From Pyxidicoccus trucidator (GTDB lineage Bacteria > Myxococcota > Myxococcia > Myxococcales > Myxococcaceae), in NCBI RefSeq assembly GCF_010894435.1, contig NZ_JAAIXZ010000004.1, positions 358,300 through 422,299 of the forward strand: DNA of 64,000 bases, given 5' to 3'. A program made the translations under genes and the position numbers. The notes beneath the pieces were generated by a model. It saw only the letters and a program-made list of their open reading frames with translations. It made no database searches and was not told the origin of the DNA. This document shows, in pieces, positions 54,302 through 62,486 of the stretch (its first letter is position 1; each line of letters opens with the position of its first letter).

Positions 54302-55126
54302 TCAGCCGATGGCGTCGCGCGTCCACTCTTCGCGGCCGTAGCGCTCGGCGACGAGCGCCTCTGCTCGGGCACGAACATGAGGCGCGAGCGGGGCAGGGGA
54401 CAGCGTCACGCCGAGGCGCTCCGTGAAGCCCTGCACGAGCGCCTCGCCGGCCTCGGCATGGCTCACCTCTCGTCCGGCAGCCTCCGTCAGGTCCATCATG
54501 GCCCCGCGCAGTCGCTCCGGCGTCAGTCCGAACAGGCGGGCATGCAGCGCGTAGTCCGTCGCGAGTGGCAGGGCGCCGTGCTGCAGGAAGGCACCGCGTT
54601 GCCGCCGCTGCGCGCTGCCCACGAGCTTCCGTCCGGCCACCTTCAATTCCTTGAGGGCGGGCGTGAGGAAGCACGCGCCATTCGCCGGGCTGCGCTCGGG
54701 GCGCGAGGGCTCCAACTCGGCATGGACTCCGAAGCGGCGGGTCAGCCCTGCGGCGATGGCCTCCGACAGCAGCGTGTAGTTCTGCTCGATGCTGTCGGTG
54801 AAGGGCGGGGCGACACGGGCCACGAAGCTGTACGTCAGCTCACCGTGGTGCAGCACGCCCGAGCCACCTGTCACCCGGCGGACCAATTCGAGCCCCTGCT
54901 CCTGAGCCGCGTTGGCGTCGACACTGGCGTAAGCCTGCGTGCGCCCGAGGCTAAGGCACCCGGGGCGGAAGACATAGAGGCGCAGGGTGGGGACGAAGTC
55001 CTCCCGCGCGGTGGCGTCATCGAGCAGTGCCTCATCGAGCGCCATCTGCCAGGCCCCAGAGGACTCCTCGATGGGCTCGATGACGTTCCACGCGATGGGG
55101 GCTGAGGACGATGAGGACGCAGGCAT
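54302..55126 (-). CDS. lipoate-protein ligase A family protein
   Basis: The 274-residue cytosolic enzyme belongs to the LplA/LipM/BPL fold, which attaches lipoate or octanoate to a lysine of dehydrogenase subunits. The acyl-AMP pocket is visible: 'RRVTGGSGVLHHGELTYSF' and 'LKELKVAGRKLVGSAQRR' with its catalytic lysine. The length fits the ligase/transferase core. GAGAGGA precedes ATG 55126 by eight bases; longer in-frame starts run into the upstream repeat array and are rejected. LplA and LipM activities cannot be told apart by eye. Confidence 0.85.
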   Translation of the reverse strand: MPASSSSSAPIAWNVIEPIEESSGAWQMALDEALLDDATAREDFVPTLRLYVFRPGCLSLGRTQAYASVDANAAQEQGLELVRRVTGGSGVLHHGELTYSFVARVAPPFTDSIEQNYTLLSEAIAAGLTRRFGVHAELEPSRPERSPANGACFLTPALKELKVAGRKLVGSAQRRQRGAFLQHGALPLATDYALHARLFGLTPERLRGAMMDLTEAAGREVSHAEAGEALVQGFTERLGVTLSPAPLAPHVRARAEALVAERYGREEWTRDAIG

Positions 55127-55261
55127 GGCGCCATCCTCTCCAGTTGGTCCTGGAACGCAATGGCCCGATGCGCCCCTCCCGGTAGCACAGGAAAGCCGGA
55201 ATCGAGGGGGGCTCCCGGGCGTCGAGTGCACCCTCGTGGCTCGCCCCGGAGCCGAGACGCT

Positions 55262-55579
55262 GGAAGGAACGTCCGTTCCACAAGGCGGCGCGCCCCGGCG
55301 AGGAGAGGCCGGAAGGAACGTTCGTTCCACGAAGCAGCCCGTCCTGATGCGGAGGGGGCCGGAAGGAACGTTCGTTCCACGAAGCAGCCCGTCCTGATGC
55401 GGAGGGGCCCGGAAGGAACGTTCGTTCCACGAGGCAGCCTGTCCTGACGGTGGGAGGCCGGAAGGAACGTTCGTTCCACGAGGCAGCTCGCCCTGACGGT
55501 GGGAGGCCGGAAGGAACGTTCGTTCCACGAAGCGGCGCGTCCTGACGCGGGGACGCCGGAAGGAACGTTCGTTCCACGA
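55262..55579. repeat. seven-copy array of a 22-base palindromic repeat, 49/50-base period
   Basis: The unit GGAAGGAACGTTCGTTCCAC starts at 55262, 55311, 55361, 55411, 55460, 55509 and 55558, a spacing of 49 or 50 bases. Its core is GGAACG-TT-CGTTCC, an inverted repeat of six-base arms; the first copy has TC in the centre. The 27- to 28-base spacers resemble one another (for example AGCAGCCCGTCCTGATGCGG), so this is a tandem array and not a CRISPR. It fills the intergenic space between the PBP and lplA-like genes. Role unknown. Confidence 0.9.
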
Positions 55580-55615
55580 GGCACCCTTCCCGGCCCCGGC
55601 CGGAGGGCGCGCCTG

Positions 55616-57472
55616 TCAGAGCGCTGCGGCAAACTTCGCGGCAATGGGAGCGGCGACCCGGCCACCCACGCCGCCGCCCTCGACGAGCACCGCGAAGCCA
55701 ACTCCGTTGCGGAAGCCGATGAACCACGCATGCGTGGGCAGTGGAGTACCGGTGCCGAACTCGGCCGTGCCTGTCTTGCCGGCAAGCTCCGGAACACTCG
55801 CGGCGGCCCTTCCCGTTCCCTCCGTGACGACGGCGCGCATCAGCACGTGCAGGGCCCCCCGGGTGCCGTCCGCGAGCGAGGCGCTCGGGCCATCGTCCAG
55901 GTCCGTCACGAGATACGGCGCCCGCCACCGGCCCGACTCCGCCGCGGCGGCCACGGAGGCCAGGTGCAACGGCGTGGCCAGCATCCGTCCCTGGCCGATG
56001 GCGGCGGCGGCCAGCTCGACGGCGTCCCGAGGCACGGGGAACGCGCCACCGGGCGAAGGCAGCCCGGCGTGGTACTCCACGTTGAAGCCAAAGCGACGGG
56101 CCGCCTCCCCGAGCGCCTCATCTCCGAGACTCGCCGACAGCAACACGAAGGCCGTGTTGCACGAGTGCACGAAGACACCCCGCAGCGTGGTGTTCCCCAG
56201 CGCCTCGCCCTCGAAGTTACGGAAGGACTTCCCCTTCACCGCAGCCGTGGGAGGGCACTGTGCCGGAGCATCCACGCCCATGCCGCGAGCGAGCAGCGCC
56301 TCCGTGGTGACGACCTTGAAGGTGGAGCCGGGCGGATAGCGGCCGGTGAGCGCGCGGTGCAGCGGCTGGGAGAGCGGCCGGCTCGCGACGGCCAGCACCG
56401 CTCCCGTCTCGCTGTCCACCGCGACGAGCGCCGCCGGCTGCGCCACGCCTTCGAGCGCGGCCTCCGCGGCCATCTGCAAGTCGGGCCGCAGCGTGGTGGT
56501 CACCGGTGTGCCCGGCTTCCCCTCGAAGCGGAACAGGACGAGCGCCTCGCCCGAAGCGCGCGTGAGGACCACCTCGCCCGAGGGCGTCCCCGCGAGCTGC
56601 GGCTCGAAGGCCCGCTCCAGTCCGGACAGGCCCACGATGTCTCCCGGCTGGTAGAGCGAACCCAGTTGCGAGAGCAGCTCCGCCGTCACCTCACCCACCC
56701 GGCCGAGCGTGTGCGACGCAAAGCCCTCCGAGGGAGAGAGCCGCGCCGTCTTCTTGCGGAAGAAGATGCCCGGCACGGGCGCCAGCGCGGGGCGCACGAG
56801 CTGGTAGCGCTCGGGCCGCACGTCGATGATGGGCACGAAGCGCTCCGCCGTCCCGCCCAGCGCCTTCTCCACCCGTTGCGGGTCCACGTCGAGCTCCACC
56901 TGCAGCGCCGCGATGACGTCGGCGCGATTGCGCACGCGTGAAGGGTCCACGCCGATGGTGATGACCTCTCCGACGTGGGTGAGCGGCTCGCCGTAGGCGT
57001 CCTGCAACCCGGCCCGCTCCAGCCACGTCCGGGTGCGCGAGAAGCGGTCGCCCTCGCGCGCCTCCGGGTGGAGCACGGCGGGAGCCCAGCGCACCAGCCA
57101 GCGTCCCTCGCGCCGCACGAAGGGCAGTGTGCCCTCAATCTCCCACTCACCCAGCCCGCGCAGCACATGGACGGCGCGGAACGTGGCCGTCGCGCTCTCT
57201 CCCTCGCCCTCGCGCTCGACGCGGCCAAGCTCGAAGCGGGAGGAGACGATGCGCAGCCCGTCCCGGAAGCGCTGGTGCTGCTCCTCGAACCCCGCCGGAG
57301 GCCCGTCCACCGCGCGTCGCAGGGCGGCCACGTCTCCACCGGCCCACGCCTGCAGGTACGCCTCGGCCTCGTCCACCGGTCCATCCGCGGGCCGTCCTCG
57401 CACGGAAGCACAGGCCGTCAGGAACACGGCCACCGCAACGCTGACTCCAACCCTCCACCCTTGCCATGACAT
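55616..57472 (-). CDS. PBP2a-like penicillin-binding transpeptidase lipoprotein
   Basis: This 618-residue protein is predicted to be lipidated at C21 ('FLTAC'). Residues 30-150 are an NTF2-like MecA_N domain, then a dimerisation region, then the transpeptidase with S383 of 'GSTFKVV' (SxxK), 'HSCNTAF' (S437-C-N439, SxN) and 'KTGTAE' from K566. All three penicillin-binding motifs are present, so it is a likely active D,D-transpeptidase that cross-links peptidoglycan; MecA-like members elsewhere can resist beta-lactams. ATG 57472 is the start giving a proper signal. The gene is followed by the repeat array. Confidence 0.9.
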   Translation of the reverse strand: MSWQGWRVGVSVAVAVFLTACASVRGRPADGPVDEAEAYLQAWAGGDVAALRRAVDGPPAGFEEQHQRFRDGLRIVSSRFELGRVEREGEGESATATFRAVHVLRGLGEWEIEGTLPFVRREGRWLVRWAPAVLHPEAREGDRFSRTRTWLERAGLQDAYGEPLTHVGEVITIGVDPSRVRNRADVIAALQVELDVDPQRVEKALGGTAERFVPIIDVRPERYQLVRPALAPVPGIFFRKKTARLSPSEGFASHTLGRVGEVTAELLSQLGSLYQPGDIVGLSGLERAFEPQLAGTPSGEVVLTRASGEALVLFRFEGKPGTPVTTTLRPDLQMAAEAALEGVAQPAALVAVDSETGAVLAVASRPLSQPLHRALTGRYPPGSTFKVVTTEALLARGMGVDAPAQCPPTAAVKGKSFRNFEGEALGNTTLRGVFVHSCNTAFVLLSASLGDEALGEAARRFGFNVEYHAGLPSPGGAFPVPRDAVELAAAAIGQGRMLATPLHLASVAAAAESGRWRAPYLVTDLDDGPSASLADGTRGALHVLMRAVVTEGTGRAAASVPELAGKTGTAEFGTGTPLPTHAWFIGFRNGVGFAVLVEGGGVGGRVAAPIAAKFAAAL

Positions 57473-57586
57473 GCGGCGCACTCTGCTGCGCGCGAGCCAT
57501 GACGTCCACGCACGAAGGGCGCGGAGCACTTGCACGGACCGCGACGGCCCTGGCGCCCGCGGCGCAGCGACACTCCGGTGGGTGGC

Positions 57587-57623
57587 GGGCACCGGAGCCC
57601 CGTGTCAACACGGGGTCCGGTGC
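57587..57623 (-). terminator. long hairpin terminator after the lipoprotein gene
   Basis: GGCACCGGAGCCCCGTG (57587-57603) pairs with CACGGGGTCCGGTGCC (57608-57623) with one bulged G and a TCAA loop. It lies just past the stop of the minus-strand gene at 57658. Confidence 0.7.
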
Positions 57624-57657
57624 CGGCTTCACACGGACGTACGGGTGGGCTCTCTCG

Positions 57658-58101
57658 TTAGTTCGGAGACCAGCAGGCGAAGTTCTCCTGCACCACGTTC
57701 GACACGTAGCCGTTGGTGTCGACGACGCGGAAGCGGATGTACTTGGTGAAGTACGTCCCGTAGGTGAAGAAGCCGAACTTGCAGTACTCGGAGCGAGTGG
57801 TGGTGCCGTTGTACCAATAGGGACTCGTGGAGCCGCCGCCGAAGTCGTCCACCACCTGCCACTGGTAGGTGTACGGCGTCACTCCGCCGCTGCCGCCGCC
57901 AGAGCAGGAGATGTTCGTCCCGAATTTGTCGCACGACATCGTCGCGGCCGGAGGAGGCACCTGGGCCTGGGTGACGGCGGGCGTCTCCTGCTCCAGCGGT
58001 TCCTCACCATCAACGGGCTCGCCGCAGGCACCGAGCATGGCGACCGCGGACATGAGCACTGCCCCAAGCTGAAGGCGCTTCACGACACTCTGAATGGACA
58101 T
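57658..58101 (-). CDS. small lipoprotein, paralogue of the one at 53622
   Basis: The 147-residue product has a lipobox 'MLGACG' with C26. A linker rich in Gln, Ala and Pro precedes a domain with 'TPYTYQWQVVDDF', 'TTTRSEYCKF' and a late 'FACWSP'. The match in layout to the lipoprotein at 53622 indicates gene duplication, with the PBP, lplA-like gene and repeat array between them. GGAGGAAG precedes ATG 58101 by six bases. An Ig-like beta domain is likely; no function is known. Confidence 0.75.
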   Translation of the reverse strand: MSIQSVVKRLQLGAVLMSAVAMLGACGEPVDGEEPLEQETPAVTQAQVPPPAATMSCDKFGTNISCSGGGSGGVTPYTYQWQVVDDFGGGSTSPYWYNGTTTRSEYCKFGFFTYGTYFTKYIRFRVVDTNGYVSNVVQENFACWSPN

Positions 58102-58261
58102 GCGGGACTTCCTCCGGGTGAGGGTGGGACGGTGACAGGCTCTCACCCGCTCTCTCGGGAAGACAAGCAGGTCCGTAATTCCCCTGATGGCGGCTCAGTG
58201 CGCGGCGTCATCACAGCAGCGCCGAGTGAGCGTCCCGCGCCCGTGTATGCCCACAAGGCCG

Positions 58262-59608
58262 CTACTCGAACAGTGACACTTCTCCGAGCTTCCACAGCCT
58301 GCCGGCGAACTGCATGTCCTCCGTCCTCACGCTCAGCCGCACGTGGCGCACCGAGGCCTCGCCGGTGAGTGGGGCGTCGAGGAACACGGGGGGAGTGAAG
58401 AGCTCCATCGGTCCGTCGAAGGGGCTGTCCGCGTCGGTGTCCACCAGCGAGTACTGGTAGATCTGCCGGCCCCGGTCCTCCGGGTCGAAGTTCACGAAGG
58501 TGAGGCTCTCGAGCGGCGTCCAGGTGGCTCCGTCCAGGCTGCCCTCCAGCACCACCTTCACGCGGGGCACGTAGTTGAGGGTCGTCTCCAGCCCACGCAC
58601 CACCACCCTCCGGGGACGCACGGGGGCATCCAGCGTGAAGGTCAGCGCCTCCACGCCGAAGCCCTCGGGGTTGCCCGGCCCGGGCTGCGTGCTCCCCGGC
58701 CGGGTCTCCACGGCGGCGGCCTTCCCGTCAGTGAAGGGGCACGGGCCCGGCGCCGGCAGGGGGCTGCACGTGGCGCCACGGCTGAGGGGCCGGAGTCCTC
58801 CGGCGGGCAGGGCGAGGCGCGGGCTGCGCCACTCCAGGCGGAACGTCAGCTGGCTGAACTGGGCACCCAGCGGCTCGAAGTACCACTGGCCCACGCTGGC
58901 GGCGCGCACCTGGGCCTCCACCCCGGAGAAGTCCTCCAGCACGTAGGGGCTCGGCACCCACGGCGAGGCGGCGTGGAGCTGCTGCCACACCACCCCGTCC
59001 GCGGCATGGAGCTGCACCACCGGCGCGGGCGTGCTGGGCGGCACCTGCTCCGTGCTCATGCCCTCGTTGTCGTACGACTCGGGCAGCGACGCCGACGGAG
59101 GCAGCGTCGGCGCGGGCGGCGCGGGGGCGAAGGTCAGCCGCGGCCCTTCGGGCCCGTCACCCACACTGAAGCCCGAGGCCCACTGCTGGAGCGGTGGCAG
59201 CTCCACGTCATCCTCCAAGAAGAAGGCTACGAAGACCCCGTGGCCGTCCTCCGCGAGCGGTGGGGCCACGCGGAAGCGGTGCTGCAGGTAGCCGTAGTAG
59301 CCCTCCGAGAAGTAGCGCTCCGTGTAGAGGTCTCCGGCGAGGGCCTCCAGCGTGAAGTAGCCCGACGCCTCGCTGGTGCCCGCGGAGTACGGCGCGTAGT
59401 CCCAGGTCCGTCCCTCCACTTCCTCGGGAATCCCGGACAGGTCGCTGCGCGTGTCCAGCGCGCGCTCCATCTTCAGCGGGCTACCCGCCGCGGGCGCGCC
59501 GTCAGCGTGCAGCACCCGGCCGTAGATGAAGACGGGGTCCTCCGGCATCCGCTCACAGCCGGTGACGAGGAGCGCGAGCAGGGACAGCTTCGTCAACGAG
59601 GAGCGCAT
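58262..59608 (-). CDS. lipoprotein with discoidin-like C-terminal domain, TonB-receptor partner
   Basis: Lipidation at C18 ('LLVTGC') is predicted. The N-terminal part has a carboxypeptidase-regulatory-like beta domain ('VFIYGRVLHADGAPAAGSPL'). The central region is Pro-rich. The C-terminal 150 residues resemble a discoidin or CBM-type beta barrel ('PRVKVVLEGSLDGATWTPLE'). Its ATG lies one base after the stop of the TonB-dependent receptor gene, so the two are co-translated. It probably acts as the surface partner that gathers the receptor's substrate, as SusD-like lipoproteins do elsewhere, although it is not SusD-like itself. Confidence 0.75.
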   Translation of the reverse strand: MRSSLTKLSLLALLVTGCERMPEDPVFIYGRVLHADGAPAAGSPLKMERALDTRSDLSGIPEEVEGRTWDYAPYSAGTSEASGYFTLEALAGDLYTERYFSEGYYGYLQHRFRVAPPLAEDGHGVFVAFFLEDDVELPPLQQWASGFSVGDGPEGPRLTFAPAPPAPTLPPSASLPESYDNEGMSTEQVPPSTPAPVVQLHAADGVVWQQLHAASPWVPSPYVLEDFSGVEAQVRAASVGQWYFEPLGAQFSQLTFRLEWRSPRLALPAGGLRPLSRGATCSPLPAPGPCPFTDGKAAAVETRPGSTQPGPGNPEGFGVEALTFTLDAPVRPRRVVVRGLETTLNYVPRVKVVLEGSLDGATWTPLESLTFVNFDPEDRGRQIYQYSLVDTDADSPFDGPMELFTPPVFLDAPLTGEASVRHVRLSVRTEDMQFAGRLWKLGEVSLFE

Positions 59609-59609
59609 G

Positions 59610-62360
59610 TCAGTAGGTCCCCTTGAGGCCGAACATGGGAAGCACGACGGGCAGGCGCAGGGGGGAGCGCACCGGGCCGGCGACGTCATGGTAGTAGTCG
59701 TAGCCGAACACCTCCTGCTGGACGGAGATGTTGAGCACGTCCAGGTACGCGTCGAGCGTGAAGTCCTCCATGGCCCAGGACTTCGCGGCGCGGAAGTCCA
59801 CGCGGAAGAAGTTGCCCAGCCGCTCGACGCGGTCCTGGTCCTGGCGCACCCATTCCTGGCTGCCATCCGCGCGTGGCACCAGGCGGTGCGTCTGGGTGGA
59901 GACCTGTCCGGACTCGGGCCGGCCGGTGTTGAAGTGCACCACCGTGCCGAACGTCCAGGTGTCGAACTTGTAGCTGAGCGCGGCGTTGAAGACGTGAGCC
60001 TGCTCGAAGGCGAAGGGCAGGGTGCCCTCCACGGACTCCACCACCCGGTTGTCGTCGCCGTACCTGTCGATGCGCACGCGGCGCCGGCTCTGGAGGAAGC
60101 TGTACGACGCCCAGCCGAACCAGTCGCGGCCCAGTGGGTGGCGCGCCATCAGCTCGAAGCCGTACGCGTAGCCGCTGGCGGCCGGGTCCTGTCCGGCCAG
60201 TCCGCCGCGGCGCCGGTTCTCCGCCACGTCCAGCACGTCGAACTCCACCGTGCGCGACAGCGGGTTGTAGAAGGCGTCGCCGCTCAGCTCCAGGCCCTCG
60301 AAGGCCTTCCACTCGGCGCCTACGTCGAACTGGGCGCCCGACTGCAGGCCGTAGCGCAGGCCGGCGGTGTCCACGGCGGGCAGGTGCAGCAGCACGGTGG
60401 GCGGCTGGTGGAAGAGGCCCGCGCCGCCCTTGAGGGTGAGCGTGTCCGTGAGCCGGTGGCGCACGGTGAGGCGCGGCTCCACGGCGGTGTGGGTGAGGCC
60501 GGGCACCAGGTGGTAGGCGTCCACGCGCAGGCCGGGCTGGAAGAGCCAGCGCTCCGCCGGGCTCCACGTCGCCGTGGCGTACGCGCCGGAGAAGGTGGCC
60601 AGCGACGAGGGACTCTTCAGCGGGTCCTGCGCCACGTCCGGCCGGTAGCCCGGGGCAATCGCCTGGCCGGTGATGACGGTGGCGGCGCGCCGGTGCTCCA
60701 CGTCGCCGCCCAGGGCGACCTCCAGCGTCTCGGACAGGCGCCGCTTCCAGCCCGCCCGCAGCGCGAAGCTCGTCTGCTCCAGCCCGTACTGGCCCGCCTC
60801 TTCCACCGCTAGCGCGCCGCCGGGCCGTGCCACCGTCGTCTCGCCCGTGAGGCCCACCTGGTCCCAGCCCACCGTGAAGCCCACCTCCGCCTCACCGCCC
60901 GCCAGCGGGTGCGTGCCGCGCAGGTCCACGCGGTGGAAGCGGGACACCACGCCTCCGCCCGTGTCGCCCGGGTACTGCAAGGAGGGGCTCACGCCCACGT
61001 CGTCCGAGCTGCCCAGCGCGAACAGCCGCAGCCGTCCCTCGCCCACCTTCTGCTCCACGCGCGCCTGGTAGTCCCAGAAGTTGGCGCGCACGTTCTCCGC
61101 GCCCGGCTCGTTGAGGAGGTTGGCCCCCAGCGAAATCAGCAGCGCGGAGTAGCTGACGCGGCCGGCGACGCTGACGGAGGTGCCCGTCTCCTCGAAGGGG
61201 TACTCGATGAAGCCGCCGCTGTTGAGCAGGTCCGCGTAGGCGGTGAAGTGCAGCCTGTCTTCCCGGGGCCGCGACAGCCGTCCCTCCACCGCGCCGCCCA
61301 GCACGCGGCCGAACTGCACCGGCGGCGTGCCCGGGTAGAAGTCCACGGTGTCGATGAAGTCCGGGTGGATGACCGCGGGCCCCAGCAGCAGGTGGTACAG
61401 CATGGGGATGCGCACGCCGTCGAGGAAGAAGCCCGTCGCCGCCGGCTGGCTGCCGCGCACCACCGGGTAGCTGATGCCGGAGGCGATGCTGCCCACGCCC
61501 GGCATCAACATGATGACGCGGAACGGGTCTCCCAGCGTGCCGGGCACCTCGCGCAGCTCCTGCTCGTGCAGGCTGATGCGCGTGACTTCCGTGCGGGGCC
61601 GCTCGTCGCGCACCACCGTCTCATACGGGCTCACCCGGCCGGGCTGGAGCCGGTAGACGACCTGCACGGACTGGCCCTCCGTCACCGTCTCTTCAAAGGT
61701 CGCCGGCTGATGGCCGGGCGCGCGCACCTCCACACGGTGGGGGCCGGGCGCGACTTCCAGCGTGAAGCGCCCCCGCGTGTCCACGGTGCCCGAGGGCTCG
61801 GCGCTCCCGTCCAGGAAGAGGGTGGCGTCGGCCAGGGGGCGGCGCGTGCCCCGGGCGCGCACCTCGCCCTGGAGGCGCGCGGTGGTGGCGGGCCGCTGCA
61901 CGGGCGGCTCGAAGCGGTAGACGAACGGCAGGCGCACCGCCACGGGCGTGCCGCCCAGGGTGGCCGGGGTGAAGCGCAGGCCGGGCGCGGCCTTCAGCGC
62001 GGCCTCGGTGAGGCGCGGCTCGGTGGGGGCCCGCACCACCTTCACCTCGGCCACCGCGCCCTGCGCGTCCACGAGCAATTCCAGCGTCACCTCGCCGGGC
62101 GTGCCCTCCAGTCCTTCCGGCCACGCGGCGGGGGACTCCGTCACCAGGGCGGGGGGCACCAGCTTCGCCTCGGCGCCCTGGGAGTCGAGGCCCAGGCGGG
62201 CCGCGTCCTCGGCGGACACGGCCGTGCCTCCGTCGGTGGCCTGGACGTCCACCTCCACCGCGCGGTGCTCGCTGGAAGGCGAGGGCACGCCCTGGGCCCA
62301 CGAGAGGCCCGGCACCACCGCCAGGAGCAGCAGGAGAAGGCAGAAGCGTTGCTGTCGCAT
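59610..62360 (-). CDS. TonB-dependent outer-membrane receptor with TonB_C-like N-terminus
   Basis: The 916-residue protein has a signal peptide ('LSWAQG') and a TonB C-terminal-like domain at about 80-150 ('PRLTEAALKAAPGLRFTPA'). A carboxypeptidase-regulatory domain follows at about 165-240, then the plug ('VPGTLGDPFRVIMLMPGVG') and a 22-strand-type barrel ending in 'GLKGTY'. The barrel takes up a substrate across the outer membrane using the TonB motor. The extra N-terminal TonB_C module is unusual for most proteobacteria but recurrent in myxobacteria. ATG 62360 is preferred over a start 12 codons upstream. Confidence 0.9.
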   Translation of the reverse strand: MRQQRFCLLLLLLAVVPGLSWAQGVPSPSSEHRAVEVDVQATDGGTAVSAEDAARLGLDSQGAEAKLVPPALVTESPAAWPEGLEGTPGEVTLELLVDAQGAVAEVKVVRAPTEPRLTEAALKAAPGLRFTPATLGGTPVAVRLPFVYRFEPPVQRPATTARLQGEVRARGTRRPLADATLFLDGSAEPSGTVDTRGRFTLEVAPGPHRVEVRAPGHQPATFEETVTEGQSVQVVYRLQPGRVSPYETVVRDERPRTEVTRISLHEQELREVPGTLGDPFRVIMLMPGVGSIASGISYPVVRGSQPAATGFFLDGVRIPMLYHLLLGPAVIHPDFIDTVDFYPGTPPVQFGRVLGGAVEGRLSRPREDRLHFTAYADLLNSGGFIEYPFEETGTSVSVAGRVSYSALLISLGANLLNEPGAENVRANFWDYQARVEQKVGEGRLRLFALGSSDDVGVSPSLQYPGDTGGGVVSRFHRVDLRGTHPLAGGEAEVGFTVGWDQVGLTGETTVARPGGALAVEEAGQYGLEQTSFALRAGWKRRLSETLEVALGGDVEHRRAATVITGQAIAPGYRPDVAQDPLKSPSSLATFSGAYATATWSPAERWLFQPGLRVDAYHLVPGLTHTAVEPRLTVRHRLTDTLTLKGGAGLFHQPPTVLLHLPAVDTAGLRYGLQSGAQFDVGAEWKAFEGLELSGDAFYNPLSRTVEFDVLDVAENRRRGGLAGQDPAASGYAYGFELMARHPLGRDWFGWASYSFLQSRRRVRIDRYGDDNRVVESVEGTLPFAFEQAHVFNAALSYKFDTWTFGTVVHFNTGRPESGQVSTQTHRLVPRADGSQEWVRQDQDRVERLGNFFRVDFRAAKSWAMEDFTLDAYLDVLNISVQQEVFGYDYYHDVAGPVRSPLRLPVVLPMFGLKGTY

Positions 62361-62486
62361 CACACGCACCGACACCGAGGCTCGCGAAGCAGTCACTCCG
62401 GCCGGTGCGGTTCGCGGGCGCCGCTATATCAGCCTGGGGAATCGCTCAACAGACCCCCCAGCGCGCCCGCGCGGTCAGCCGCCCCC

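Noticed and set aside
55127..55528. Upstream extension of the lipoate ligase through the repeat array
   Set aside because: The extension is translated repeat ('VERTFLPAS', 'RGTNVPSG') with frame shifts between units, and the ribosome site is at ATG 55126.
55262..55579. Possible CRISPR array
   Set aside because: The repeats are regular, but the spacers resemble each other, the unit is short and no cas gene is nearby.
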